Assembly (NCBI RefSeq): GCF_037975245.1
Contig: NC_092566.1
Span: 9,652,001 to 9,716,000 of the forward strand
DNA from: Apostichopus japonicus
Taxonomy: Eukaryota; Echinodermata; Holothuroidea; Aspidochirotida; Stichopodidae
Length of the DNA stretch: 64,000 nt
Direction: 5' to 3'
The position numbers and the translations under genes were made by a program. Under the pieces are notes generated by a model. The model worked only from the letters and a program-made list of their open reading frames with translations, did not search any database and had not been told where the DNA came from. Of this stretch, positions 1 to 12,081 are shown one piece after another; position 1 is the stretch's first letter; each line of letters begins with the position of its first letter.

Positions 1-296
1 TCATAGTTCATCTTAAGTAAGATCTTTACCCTGCACGCTTGAAGACACTCAAATTATCTGGCCTTTTTTTTTTTTTTTTTGCCGTACAACGAAAGCGCCC
101 TCACTTTTGTTCATAGCTTCACAGGTTAAAGACACGGCGATACAATGTGTCAGCCCACTCCCGTACTTCAATGTCTATGGTGTTGGTTCAGAAGGGACAT
201 TTATAGAAAAATTTAAAAAAGACTGCAAAGTCTAAATAACGACATTCTATCACGAAAGATCGCGATAAAATAATGTTGACATTTCATGATTAAAAG

Positions 297-455
297 TTGA
301 TATCATTTCGGGATAAAACGAAATTTCCAAACTTTCGAAACTGCTGATATCATCAAACCATTTGATGATATCATCTAATGATTTGATGATATCAGCAAAT
401 AATTGGTGCTATCATTAAATTATTGCTGATATCAGCATAAATTGTTGATATCAGC
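297..455. repeat. Cluster of TGATATCA palindromes
   Basis: About six copies of the self-complementary octamer TGATATCA or close variants (TGATATCAGC, TGATATCATC) lie within 160 bases, spaced irregularly at roughly 20-40 bases in AT-rich sequence. The copies are separated by related TGATGATATC and CAAATAAT words, so this looks like a decayed short tandem repeat rather than a set of designed binding sites. A long perfect palindrome follows 30 bases downstream. Confidence 0.5.
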
Positions 456-487
456 AAATATCGAATAAAAAGTAAAACGGCTTGCCA

Positions 488-523
488 AAAAAGATGTCAG
501 CCATATATGGCTGACATCTTTTT
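488..523. repeat. Perfect 36-base palindrome (hairpin)
   Basis: Positions 488-523 form an uninterrupted 18-bp inverted repeat centred on CCATATATGG. Each arm reads AAAAAGATGTCAGCC plus half of the centre. It would extrude as a perfect hairpin. It may be a miniature foldback element or a transposon end; there is no gene on either side. Confidence 0.7.
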
Positions 524-2511
524 CTCAACGATAATATAATTAAAATTAAGGTCAGCAAGTTTAAAGCTCCCGTATTTTCAATATGAGCGGAGTATGAATA
601 TCCTGTTTGAATAGTATGAAGTGAATCGTAGGCCTATCTATACAGTAGCCTTTCTATTGTCTGGGTTAGCGGGGCAACGCGTATTTTGTTAAGAGTAATC
701 TAAGTGAACCTTGAAGATATGTAAGTACTAGCTCATTGTTAGGTGTTAATGTGCTACACTTAAGTTCTAAAAGGATAAAGTTAAGCCTACATCAACATGG
801 CAGGCTTTTGAACTCATCGAAATAAAGTTCATGACCCTGACACTAGGCTTTGAGAACACAAAGCCTGGTTCTTTGACAGCTAGTGGAATCGATAAACCAT
901 ATACCACGTATCAAAACTAGGAGTGTTCAAATAATGTTAACCACTTATTCAAATCTTTTATAGCTCGGTCGAAGTAACGAAGTCTATAACTAGATCGTTG
1001 GGAAATGACAGACTTCTTAGTTGTTGTTTGCCCTACAAATGCCGATCATACATGCAGCATTCGTTCTACGAGTATCACGTGACAATGAACTATAAAACTT
1101 CTTCAATCTAGCATAAAGCCCTTCTGAGTGTTGGTCACTCTGTTTGGTAACTAACGAAAGCGTAGACGTAATTAAACGAAGTCATTTCACCTTGACCTAG
1201 GCATAGAAAACTAAAGATATGTGACATTCGACTGTCATGAGGAGATGCAAGCATATAGGAGATGGAGTTCTGTCTTGATGGAGAGTAGAAAGGCTCGTGA
1301 TATCGATGGCACCCGGTCATTTATCAAATAGACAAACGAGATAACCGTCGCCATTTTTACGAACGAGTGTATATGCCGAGGTACCCGTTCCACGACATAT
1401 TTGCAGTATATTTATCTAGGGCCTAGGCCTACAGTAGTCGATAATGGCTAAGTACAATTAAGCCTAATCTATAGCCTACCTGTTATCAGTGGGAACACTA
1501 TAACCGTCTACGTACGATTACAATGAGTATGCGTTTGAGGTTGACATTGCCACTAGGCCTTAAAAGCCTTGCACTTCGCAAGATGAATCTTAATTAACTT
1601 TATCTGCACCCCATCCAACCACATTTAGCCTACATCATTTTACATGAGGTCAGACTGCTGTGAGTGTTGGCTTAAGCCTATGCCTAAGTAAGGCTAATGA
1701 CAAATTGCCAGAGTGTCATCTTCATTAGACTCAGACTTCTGAAGTACCAGTTTTGTGTGTTTTAACTGCACGTAACCTTCCATAGTCTATCTGTTACTCT
1801 AACGTCTATCTAGGCAACAAGTTAACAATAACGGTTAATTCTTGAACTGATGTCTCAGTGGGTTGCACTCTTCAAAGGTTTTCAATACAGAATGAAGGAT
1901 AAGTGAAAGTTTGTAGCTCTTGAACAATAAGCATTCCATGAATGATTGGTAGTGTTTTTGATAATTGAATCGGTGAAAATGTCAACAGACTCTAAACACT
2001 CAACCCATTTTCCCTAGCTGTGCTTAATTTGGATAATATTAGGTATGAAATGTGCTTTGTAGTGCCAAAGAGCATGTCACCTAGTTGGGACATGATTTCC
2101 TATAATGTACTTGCACATTTCAAAGCCCACTTGTCGTACTGACATTTTGAGCACTAGGATATTATATTTCTACTGTATCAGATAAAGGTTATGCTTTTTA
2201 TGCTGTCAGTATTGTCAGTAATTTGACTCATATGATATGAGCAGGAAGTATAGATTGGTAATTAAGCATTGGAGAATTGTTATAACTGGCTGAGTATATA
2301 TATATTCAACACCTACTGTATTGATGAATATTTGTGTACTCAATACCTTTATGTATACCTGTTTATTACAACTGTCTTCATTCAGTATGGCATGAAAGTT
2401 TCATTTTTAAGACTATTTGTTGTTCTTTAGTATTTCTTGATATTGGTTTGATATAGCCTAGGTATATCTATTATGTCAATAAATCATTGATTATGTTTTT
2501 TCTTAACTTAG
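524..2511. other. Non-coding stretch upstream of the EF-hand gene
   Basis: No supported coding sequence. It is AT-rich with frequent TAGGCCTA-type words. Because the first coding exon downstream begins at an acceptor (2511/2512), at least one 5' untranslated exon and the promoter probably lie here or further left. I could not place them. Confidence 0.4.
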
Positions 2512-2533
2512 GTTTGCTTCAGCACCAGTCAAG

Positions 2534-5500
2534 ATGGATTCCTTACTACCGCAACTTGACCGCCAAAGTAAACCTCATCGTGATAAAGAGGCAAACCCTC
2601 CATCATTCGATTCCATCTGTTCCAAATTACCTCTGATTCTTCAACGAGAGGACGATAGAGCAGATAGAAGGCAGACGTGGACCAGGGAGGTGAACATTTT
2701 ATTGACATTAAACAGTTTTGCTGTAAAGTACCTGATAATATTGAAGCAATATTGCTCTGTCAATATTAGGTTTATAAGATACAATGCAGTTGAAGACTGT
2801 TCTTGATTGTCCAAAACATCTTTTATGAAAGTTTCTTAATAAATATCAAACCTATACACACTTTACTTTCCTTTCTCCTCTCATGTCATATATTCAAGAC
2901 TAAGCGGCCGAGGTTACATCCAAGCTACAGTAAGAGCAATGTGAGACGAAAGATGGACTCCGTTCAGATTTCTGACGAATTGTCTCCAATGCCATATCAA
3001 GCCCAGTTATTTCGGTAAGAAATTGCAATATCAGTTTTCCATTCACTAATTGCAAGCTTTAAACACCCCTTATTTTCAAGTCGAGATCATATCTAAAGAT
3101 ATTTAACTCATGGTACAAAAAAGAAGGGAAAGAGGGGGGGATGGGAAAATCTGTAAAACCAAACAAATTTGAGCACCTCATCTTTCAAGGCTACTCACGC
3201 AAGTTGCTTTATCATGAAATAGTTGGAAAGTTTTATTTATTTGGCTCCTTACATAGTCTGACAGACTTAACCACAAACCAGCAATATCTGCTGGTTTGAA
3301 TGAATGAATAAATAGTTGAATGATAACTGAATCTAATGGTTGATTACGATAGTGTAGTAATTTCATCACGTGTACACAGAGTTTACAAATATTATGCCCG
3401 AAATTTTACCACATACTTAGAGATTGCAAATATTTAAAGAATGTTAGAGATCTCAATAACAGTGAAAGAAATTCGAGAGTCGTACATCTAGCCAATGTAT
3501 TCTTCTCTTTTCCTGGAAGTGTTCAATATTATTTAGCCGAATGGCAAAGTCACATTATTCAGGACTAATAGTCCTGAATAATGTGGCTTTGTTATTCACT
3601 ATACCAGAAGTGATCGTTTGGGGGCTTCTTGTTCTCGATCAAATTATTTCTGAAGAGTAATTGCTGTCAAAATATGTTTTCAATTTTCAGAAGAAATTTT
3701 ACAAGATAAGTTGAAGTTACAAATTAAAAAGGATGAGATCAGTTTAATGTTGTGTATCTTTAGTTTATATAACATCAAATCATATCAGGCCACACAGAAA
3801 TTCAAAAACTCCATTGGATTTATGATTTGATTGTCTTTAACTTTCTTAGCAGAAGTGAAAAACGTTCATGTACAAAAGCGCATATTGGCATTCGTTTTTC
3901 CACACCTCTAGATCATCAACTTCATTAAAAATGGTTCCATTGAAGAAGTACCATCACATGCCAAGTTTTAGTCAACCGTTACCTGACCAAGTCACGAAGA
4001 CTAAATCAGTTCCGTTCCACTCAAGAAGCAGGTTCTTGGCTGAAGACCACAGCTCAAGTATCTTGTAAGTTTTATATATCATTAAAAAATATATGCATTA
4101 AAAAAATATGCCGTATTAACCAGTCAGGTTAAGTAACTCGAAGAAGTCTGTGTTAAGTTTTACCTCATAGAGTGAGTTCATGGCTTCAGTTAAGTCAGGA
4201 AATATCACTGGCAGTGACTCTACTCGACATCAAATTGAAGCAACTATTTGCAAACCTGTTGAAGACTTTTTTAGGTCCTTGTTAGACGTTTGCTTATGAA
4301 ACCAATAGATAACAAACTACACACAGTACAAACCGTTAAGTTCAGTTTTCACAACACGAGCAGTAGTCCCTGGCATGAGTACATTACATATATACAAAAC
4401 TTAACTTACAATTGTACCACACTCTTGTAGTTTTCACCAAGGGCGGCGGAACCGGGGGGGCACAGGGGGCACGTGCCCCCCCACTTTTCCTCAGGTTAAA
4501 AATGTGCCCTTTTTCTACATAAACATTGAGGTGTCTCAAGTTAGCAAGAGGCCAGGGAACCAGAATGAACAATCGGGAAGGGCCGTTTCCGGCCATCTGA
4601 GGGGTTTGTAAAACCAAAAATTTTCTTGGACGATAGTCGTGCATACAACCTTGCAAATCCTGGCCACGCCCCTGACTGTTAATGAATTTCTGTGGGGCAA
4701 ACTCAAAGCTATTTCGAATGGAAAAAATTTGTTAAGATATTAACAAGAAATAAACTCTAATTCGGAAGATTCCTACATTAGCAACTAGCATGATTTCACC
4801 TCATTTTGTCTCAAAAGAAAACTTGTGCCTTGTTTCCCAATTTGCACATTGGATATTGTAGTGCTAGTATGCATATTTTCCTTGGGGGGGGGCGTTGATG
4901 GAGTGATGTGTATACGCAAATAAGATAAAACAATAAGAGTTATAAAGGGTACTAAATATCAGGCTGCATCAGTCCAATCAAATTTCTGCAAAGTGCCCTT
5001 TGATGTCGGTGCCCCCCCAGATTAAAAGTGCTTCCCCCGCCCTTGGTTTTCAGGTTAAGGTATTCACATGCAAAGAAGCTCATGAAACGAATGATGTAAC
5101 CAACTTGCTATGAAACTTTCCTATCCTACTAGGGTTAACTCACACATATCACATTACAGTGAGTCCATGAAATGTTCATTTCAACTCCATCCAGCCTAAG
5201 AAATGACATCGATATTGGTGAACACAAGTTCCTTTGCTTTATTTCTCAAATTTTTGCAAATACAGTTTACTCTCTCTATACATAATAGTTGAAATTGATT
5301 CAGAAAGCTACTTTCTAAACTTGCCTGCAGTAACTACACTTTAATGTGTATAAAGAACATTAGAAATGACAGGAAATATCAACAGATTAAAATTGCTATG
5401 ACGTAGAAAAGACAATATTTCATTTTGATGGATGGTAGACCCGAGATGCTTTTAAGTTGTTTTTATCAAAATAAATTAAAACCGTTAGCAACCTGCTTAT

Positions 5501-8500
5501 CCACTAGAGAGCCTGTGTAGGAGAATGTGTAAAAGTAAGTTGGCCTGACGTTTCGATCCTACTGTAGCAGGATCTTCTTCAGGCTATATGACAAGTAACA
5601 GTAAAAGTAGGGACAAAAACACACACATAATATTGACAATGAGCATGGTGAACACAAAGAGATAGATGTAAGGGGATTAGTAGACAAGGGATGGAGAGAG
5701 GAAAGAGAGAAACCAACAGGGGAAGAGGAGAGGTAGGGGATAAACAGTGGAGGAACAAAGAGAGTATTAAGGGAAGGGGGGGGGTAGGGAATAAACTGGA
5801 GAAGGACAAGTACAGAAAGTGGTGGAGAAAACTGGGTGGAGAGAGCTATGAGAAGAGGAGTGATAGGGGGGGGGAACAAGGGGAGAAGGAGGGGGGACAG
5901 AAGAAATATTAGTGATGTCATTCATTGATTTTTTCTTTGTTGAGAGCATTTGGGTTTTAGAGCAGCAGATCTGGGTAATGGCAGGGTTAAAGTTGTGTTT
6001 CTTCCAGTTTATCATCATTTCCCATATCATATTTGGATTCTTTGTATTAGGGACTGGCAGGGTTATTATTCAACTGGAGATCAAGAGGAATCAGAGATGA
6101 AGAGAGACTCCGCTGGGACGTTAGAGTCGGAATACAGAGATTTGCATGTCGGAGGGCGACCTTCCAATCTAATGGAGAGGTAGTTGAATATATTCTCTAA
6201 TTGAATTTTTCTTTCTCTCATTTTTATTGGATTACATTGGGTCTATCGTCAACCTGTGTTTGCAGTTACTTTTCATTTCAAGTCAAACTAAAAATTTCCA
6301 ATCAACTTAACTTGTGTTTTCTATAGGCTAGCCCTGTTTTGTTTTTATTTAAAGAAACTGCAAAAGTGATAACCTTTAACTAGTCAATCACTCAGCATAT
6401 CTGCATGCAAGGTCGTCCTGTGTGTCTACATAATAGTGGACACTTTCATGCAATCATATTACTTTGATTCAGAGATCCGTCGACAGTCAGGCACGTAGCC
6501 AGGAATTTGCTAAGGGATGGGCGAACCTGTAGGCAAACTATCAGAGCCGTATATATGGCACTGCAAATTATGTAAGCGTAGCTCCACCATGGGTTGGCGC
6601 GAAGCGTACAAGAGAATTTTGGCCGAAAATGCCGCCCAGATCGCTGTAAATGGCACTTCCCAGGCCTTGTAAGTTGCATCTTTTGCATTTTCTATTTTGG
6701 AATAACTAGCGAACATACAAAAAAAAATATGCTCAAGGGGGGCGGTTTCCCCCTTCCCCCCCTAACTACGCGCCTGTCGACAGTATAGACATGCTGGTCT
6801 ACAGCAACCTCCACAGAAAAGCTGGAGAACCCCTTGGATTAGCTTGACAGTTGGTAATATTTTGTTTGCAGTATTGAATTACCCAACATTACTTGTTGTT
6901 TGTATGTGGACCATACCATAGTATGCAAGGTGGCTCTTGTGTGGTTATAATCGGATCTTCTCGACAGGTGGAATATACTCTCGTTTTACGGTATTTGAAT
7001 TACACAGCATTATGCGATTATCATTGAAATAAACATCTGCAATATAAGGAGGAAAATCAATTCTTTAACAATTATTTCTCAGAGAAGATTCATCAATGTG
7101 GGCATCCAAAACCAATGTCAAGCTTCCGAGAAAGAAAGAAAAGATCCGACCATGGCCAGAAATGGAAACACAGCAGCAGCCCAGACCAAAGTCCGAGTCC
7201 GACCCAGTTGACCGGGATAATACCGTCTCGAGCTTATCAAAGAAGGACGGTAAGACTTTTAAGTCGTTGAGTCTAGAGGAGATGTCCATCAGGAGACAGA
7301 TGACCAAGATAAAACCGGTCAAGCGGAGGGAAAACGATCCACGGATATCGGATCACCTCGCCGATAAAGTCAGCAAGAAACGAATGCAACCTCCGATCAC
7401 AGAGACCAGTCATAAACTGGAAAGGGTACATTCTTACCCATCAAAGAGGGCCATGGTTTCAAGAGATGAACAAAAGGGCGGCCAGAAAACTGTCAAGTTA
7501 TTAGCTAGTGAAAAGTACCATAATTTATACGGAAAGGAAACGAGGCAGAGAAGTGTCGGAGGTTTCAAAAAGGGAAGCGGAACGGATAGGCGTCCGTTCG
7601 CCGTCGGGGAGAGAGAGCGAATGAAAGATTATGGTGGGTACGTATGTCATCACAGAGTTAAGATGACAGAGACGGGAAAGAGTGGCGGAGAGACAAGAGA
7701 AACGGAGGAGGAAGAAGAAGAAGTAAATGTGAAATGCGAGGCAGTTGCCTTTCCCCTGCAAGAGAGGTAAGTAAAATAGTCACTGACATATCGGTTATTA
7801 CCATATTACCAGTCCAAAGAAAATGGTTATTATACTTTGTCATATAAATTTATATCTCCTTTTCAAGCATACCTTGATTCTGACAACTTTAACTTATTAT
7901 GGTGCACAGGGGTTAGTTTTTTTTTATTTATTTTTTTGGCAATTCTACATGGTTGTTCTGTGCACTTCTGATATCATTGTTAGTGCTTCATGTAGCCAGA
8001 TTATCATTGTATTTAAACCTGTCACTAGTCAAAGTAGGTCGCCAACTGAAAAACTATTGAAGGCTCGACTTCCTAATTTCTGGTCATACCGCGTAGTATT
8101 CACTTTTCTCACAACAACAATTGATAAATATTATGAAATCATTGGTATTTTTTTACAATTTATATCTAGTGTGATTTTTGTGAAAAAGTTTAAACTGGGT
8201 TCAAAGTAAACTTTCTTTACAACCCTACGTGGATTATGAATAAACTGAAAGCACCCTAAAATACAAACAAACAGATGGATATGTTGGATGAACTAACAGC
8301 ATTAAACATGAGATTGTGTTCAGCGATATTTCCACTATTAACTATTTACAAACATCTGATTCCATCTTCATCCCTGTCAGTGTTTTAATTTTTAATGGAT
8401 AAATATTGACCGATTTCAGACTCACAGAATCTCCAGTAGATGAGACAATAACAGAAACTGAAGAAGTCACAGAGAATTGCGATGGGGAGAGTGACCGGTA

Positions 8501-11500
8501 AGCTTATATCTAAGTTAGATATGTATCATATGAAAGAAGTACATAGATTTGTCAACATTTCTGTTTTATGTAATATATATATTTGCAGATGTTCACTAAA
8601 ATTACTACTTTTTATACCTTTTTAAGAAGCGCTCAAGAAGAAATGTTTCTTGAAAATACCAAACAGTCTGTGCAAAGGATTGAGAATAATTGAAAGATGA
8701 AATTTAAGGTTAAATTCATGGCATAAATTATCTCTATAATTACGATATATTTCGTCATATTTTATTGACAGCTTGGACTTGGGCAGATTAACATTTAACA
8801 TTCAAGATGCCGTAATAAATAGCATTGAGCCAAAGGGCAACAGACTCCCGTCATGACACAATTCACAAATGGATTTCATTAAGTATTGCTCCCAAAATAT
8901 TAATGTGTAAAAACTTGGTTAAAAGTGAGCTTTTTTCCATCATAAACAAAATTAAAAAAATAGACACTTTTTCTTGATTTTGTAAACAATCTCCAAAACT
9001 GATATCTTGATACATTTAATAAATTGTTAAATTGTCTCTGTTAGGAAGGATGCTTCAAGTGTGTCTATATTAAATTGGCTCGTTGAAGTTTGCAGATACG
9101 TAGCCCCCTTATTTAATTTTGTTACGAATTTGTATGACTGTATTGGCGATCTTTAATTTTTTATTTCACAAATCAGTGTGTAAAACTCTCTTGTCATCAG
9201 TGTATTATCTGAAATCATGGAGGCGGAGGCAGTCAGCTCGCCTCACCTGTCCGAGGCGATAGTGATGACGCCGGAGTCACCGTACCTCTTACAATTATCA
9301 ACTCTGCTGGATTACATCACGGAGGAAAAAATGAAATACTTAACCAAAACATTCCACAAGCTAGACGGAGATAAAGATGGGTCTGTTTATTCATTATTTT
9401 AAAATAAAACTGTTAGCAAACTGCTTATCCACTAGAGAGCCTGTGTAGGAGAATGTGTTAAAGTAAGTTGGCCTGACGTTTCGATCCTAGCAGGATCTTC
9501 TTCAAAGGCTAAATGACAAGTAACAGTAACAGAAGGGACAAAAACACGCACAAAATACAGACAGGTTAATGAGCATGGTGAACACAAAGAGATGAATGAA
9601 AGGGGATTAGTAGACAATCCCTTTCATGCATCTCTTTGTGTTCACCATGCTCATTAACCTGTCTGTATTGTCTGTTACTGTTACTTGTCATTTAGCCTTT
9701 GAAGAAGATCCTGCTAGGATCGAAACGTCAGGCCAACTTACTTTTACATATTAATTATTTTACTAGCTAATCTAATACTATAAATCTAGTCACAAAATTT
9801 CATGGCTCTTTCCAAAAATTTGTTTTCTAGTTTTCCAGTGTAGGTTTCAGTTGTTCAATTTCCTTTGATTATATGCTAGTAAGAAGCTTTTGGAAGCTCT
9901 TTCTTGTCACTTTCTGGGTTGAATCGATTGAAACGGGGAGTGATTCCTGGTTTCAGGGTACGCAAGTCATGATGAAATGGATAACTCCATAAGGAGAGCA
10001 CTGTACTCGTAATCCTTATAAATGCACTGGTGAATCCTCTCGGACAAAATTTCTTTTCCATTCTTCAAATTTGTTTTGTAATTTTCTCAGCAAGGTTTCT
10101 GTAATTGATGTACTAATGTACTTGATTAATTGTCAATTGGAAATGTTTCAGTACTGTTTAGTGCTTTCTTGTTACTAATTCAAATGCTTAGGCAACACAA
10201 CAATACTATTATTTACATTAACTAACTTCTTGTGAAGTTTAGTTGATATAATTGCATTCTACTCCTTCAATTCTGATCCGTTTTGGAAGTTAAAAACCGA
10301 CATTTCAAGATGTAAAACTTCATAGGATTTGATTCTTAAAGACATCTCAAGTTTGGGAAGGTAGAATCAGACATTTCAAAATGTAAAAATTCCTTATGAT
10401 TTTACTTGTACAGACATCTCAAGTGTGGAGGGGGGTGGTGGGGTAGAATCAGACTTTTCAAAATATACCATTAAAACAGACATTTATCTCAACTTTTGGA
10501 AGTAAGATTCAGACATTTCAAAATGGAATATTTTGTATGGGTTGATTGTTACAGACATCTCAAGTTTCAAGAGTTAGAATCAGAACTTCCACGAGCATTA
10601 AGCGAAGCACAAAAGGTTTTCATTAAAGAGGTGAGTGCTTTGAAGTACCTTTCCCTGCTAACTGCGTGGTATTTCTTTCTTGGACTGAAATGAATATTTG
10701 ATTTTTGATTTGCTATGACTTTTAATATAAACTACTGTACATAAGATAAGTATTTGTAGCTCCAGTTTTTAGAGTTGGTTCCAGAAGGCTTCTTTTTTTT
10801 TTTTTTAATATGACTAATTTTCATCATTACCTCCGAACATTCACAAGATATTAATTACCTTCATGTTGTACACTCATAGTGGGTGGTGTCTTATGAAGGA
10901 AAGCTGATGTTTCTAAATTTAACTTCAAATGCAACGTATGCCAAAAACTTCAGTAAACTTGTTAGAACTTGCATTAAAAATTTATTAAATTCAGCTGATT
11001 TTTTTTTTTTTTTTTAAATTGTTGCAAAGTACAATTGATCCACTTATATGGCTTATTAAAATTGTACCAATATTTAGAAAGTCATAGTTATTGGCAGGTT
11101 AATTTTTATGAGTGAGAATCACTGGAACAACATATGATTCTTTGATATTAACCAGTTCTACTGATGGTTAAGTGGCTATTATCAACTCATATTGCTGCAA
11201 TGTATAACAATTTATGTAAAAGTAACATAAAATTAATACATGCCCCAGTCATAATTAATAGTACAGAACTTTTGAATTTAGCTGCTTAATTAATGCTATC
11301 AAATACTAAGACAATCATTTTGGATTATGTGTAAGTATATATCTTCAAGTTTTCACAGTTATCGTTTCAAAGCAATATCTCTTTTCATTTTGCTTCGTTT
11401 AGGTTTACAATGTGGTCAGTTCGAGTACATTCTTTGGCTTGTCCGAATTTTGCACTGTTGCCTTAATTTGTGAGTTTCTTCTGAAGTTACCTCCAGCACC

Positions 11501-12081
11501 GAGGGACGCCATAGAGTCCAGTCTTTATACACAGGAATCCATCTCATATCTCATGGTGAGCAACAACATCCAATGGGACACTCTGACGTTTCGTCAGAGG
11601 TCAAAAATCATATCTTCGCCATACACCATAATGCTATGAGGATGTTGTTTTTGACCTCAAGATACAGAATATTCCCAACATTTATATTAATTAATCATAT
11701 TTAGATACCAGAATATCCCTTTGAGATGTGCACATGGAAATGTTTTACCATTCATATCTCATTCCTCCACAGAGGCAGTTCAACAAATCAGACTTAAGAA
11801 GAGCATGTGCCATATCCATACAGGCTATGTTTGGTTTACTTCAGGTGGTAGAACCTCAACGGATAGACAGAATTCTTAATGATCTTCACCTTGTAAGTAT
11901 AGTACAAATGGTTACGACTGTTGTGTTTCATTTGTCCCCCTCAGATGGTGTTGTCCCAAACCTAAAGAGATATTGCAACAGGCTTGCAATTAACAAAGCA
12001 ATGCGCTCTGATCTTAGACGCTTCCGATTAGCCGATAGCTGCATGCAATTACTGGTCAGCCGTGCCCAGCAAATGGCCTAA
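2534..12081 (+). CDS. Ten-exon gene for a 677-aa single EF-hand protein
   Basis: Inferred exons: 2512-2689 (ATG 2534), 2899-3014, 3912-4064, 6051-6179, 7083-7766, 8420-8497, 9201-9380, 10555-10630, 11403-11555, 11773-12081 (TAA). All introns are GT-AG. Phases chain without a break and the coding total is 2034 nt. Residues 1-413 are basic, Ser/Thr-rich and apparently disordered; exon 5 alone gives residues 185-413 and ends in a Glu tract near 391-398. Helical sequence follows. The EF-hand loop at 494-505 reads DGDKDGHLKFQE, with Asp at 1, 3 and 5, Gly at 6, Leu at 8 and Glu at 12, so Ca2+ binding is likely. Its sixth residue is split by intron 7. The C-terminal 170 residues are compact and hydrophobic. 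The first exon starts at an acceptor, so a 5' UTR exon lies upstream. Uncertain: the terminal exon reads through a good donor (GTAAGT at 11893). I do not recognise the family; a calcium-responsive cytosolic role is inference. Confidence 0.72.
3545..3591. repeat. 47-base hairpin in intron 2
   Basis: CAAAGTCACATTATTCAGGACT is followed by a short AA spacer and its near-perfect reverse complement (one mismatch). It lies inside intron 2 of the EF-hand gene (3015-3911). It looks like a tiny foldback repeat. No exon or protein signal overlaps it. Confidence 0.6.
4438..5045. mobile_element. hAT-type non-autonomous element, 608 bp, in intron 3
   Basis: The ends are inverted repeats: CAAGGGCGGCGGAACC at the left and the reverse complement of CAAGGGCGGGGGAAGC at the right. 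Flanking 8-bp repeats GTTTTCAC (4430-4437) and GTTTTCAG (5046-5053) match at 7 of 8 bases, as expected of an aged hAT target duplication. The interior has G/C homopolymers near both ends and no transposase. It shares the word GTGCCCCCCC and general layout with the element at 14667-15092. Confidence 0.75.
5470..5995. repeat. Interspersed repeat with polypurine core in intron 3
   Basis: The left part (about 5475-5660) is nearly identical to the left arm of the intron-7 element (9411-9600), including CCGTTAGCAA/CTGTTAGCAA, TTGGCCTGACGTTTCGATCC and the AAGATCCTGC hairpin. Positions 5680-5910 are an almost pure purine strand (GGGGAAGAGGAGAGG and similar). The right part ends near the word GGTAATGGCAGGGTTAAAG. 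No intact protein is encoded; open frames here only reflect the purine bias. It may be the end of a Penelope-like element, since similar GAAGAAGATCC...CGAAACGTC words accompany such elements; this is inference. Confidence 0.55.
6488..6776. mobile_element. hAT-type miniature element, 289 bp, in intron 4
   Basis: It begins CAGGCACGTAGCCAGG and ends CTAACTACGCGCCTG. The termini are imperfect inverted repeats starting CAGG. The flanking 8-mers are identical: TCGACAGT at 6480-6487 and again at 6777-6784. An 8-bp target duplication with CAG-starting ends is the hAT superfamily signature. The interior is short and encodes no transposase. Confidence 0.82.
9411..9752. mobile_element. Foldback repeat next to the EF-hand exon donor (intron 7)
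   Basis: Two long arms in inverted orientation: 9470-9615 (AAGTAAGTTGGCCTGACG onward) and 9616-9750 (its reverse complement, ending GGCCAACTTACTTTTAC). The arms meet almost without a loop around 9610-9625. Each arm contains ATCCTAGCAGGAT and the GAAGAAGATCC...CGAAACGTC word. The left flank (9411-9470) matches the repeat in intron 3. It starts only about 30 bases after the donor of exon 7 (9380/9381), so RNA folding could affect that splice site. No protein is encoded. Confidence 0.65.
10270..10553 (+). repeat. Minisatellite made of exon-8 acceptor copies
   Basis: About four degenerate units of roughly 70 bases precede exon 8. GACATCTCAAGT followed by GGTAGAATCAGACATTTCAAAATG recurs at 10341, 10413 and (diverged) 10479. 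The real exon starts with the same word at 10554-10555 and continues GTTAGAATCAGAAC. The unit therefore includes the splice acceptor and about the first 35 coding bases of exon 8, including the second half of the EF-hand loop. The copy at 10413 keeps an AG (ACAG) before the exon-like sequence; the upstream copies do not continue as usable open frames. Confidence 0.6.

Noticed and set aside
3853-3911. Earlier acceptor (TTAGCAG before 3853) for exon 3 of the EF-hand gene
   Set aside because: All three frames from that point meet a stop before 3930 when joined to exon 2. The acceptor at 3911 has a better pyrimidine tract and keeps the frame.
5559-5921. 120-codon minus-strand frame, Pro/Leu/Ser-rich
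   Set aside because: It is the complement of a polypurine tract inside an interspersed repeat; its composition is explained by base bias and overlapping frames exist in other phases.
11893-11944. A 52-base intron within the terminal exon
   Set aside because: It is much shorter than the other introns and shifts the frame to a stop within seven codons. Kept only as a possible isoform.
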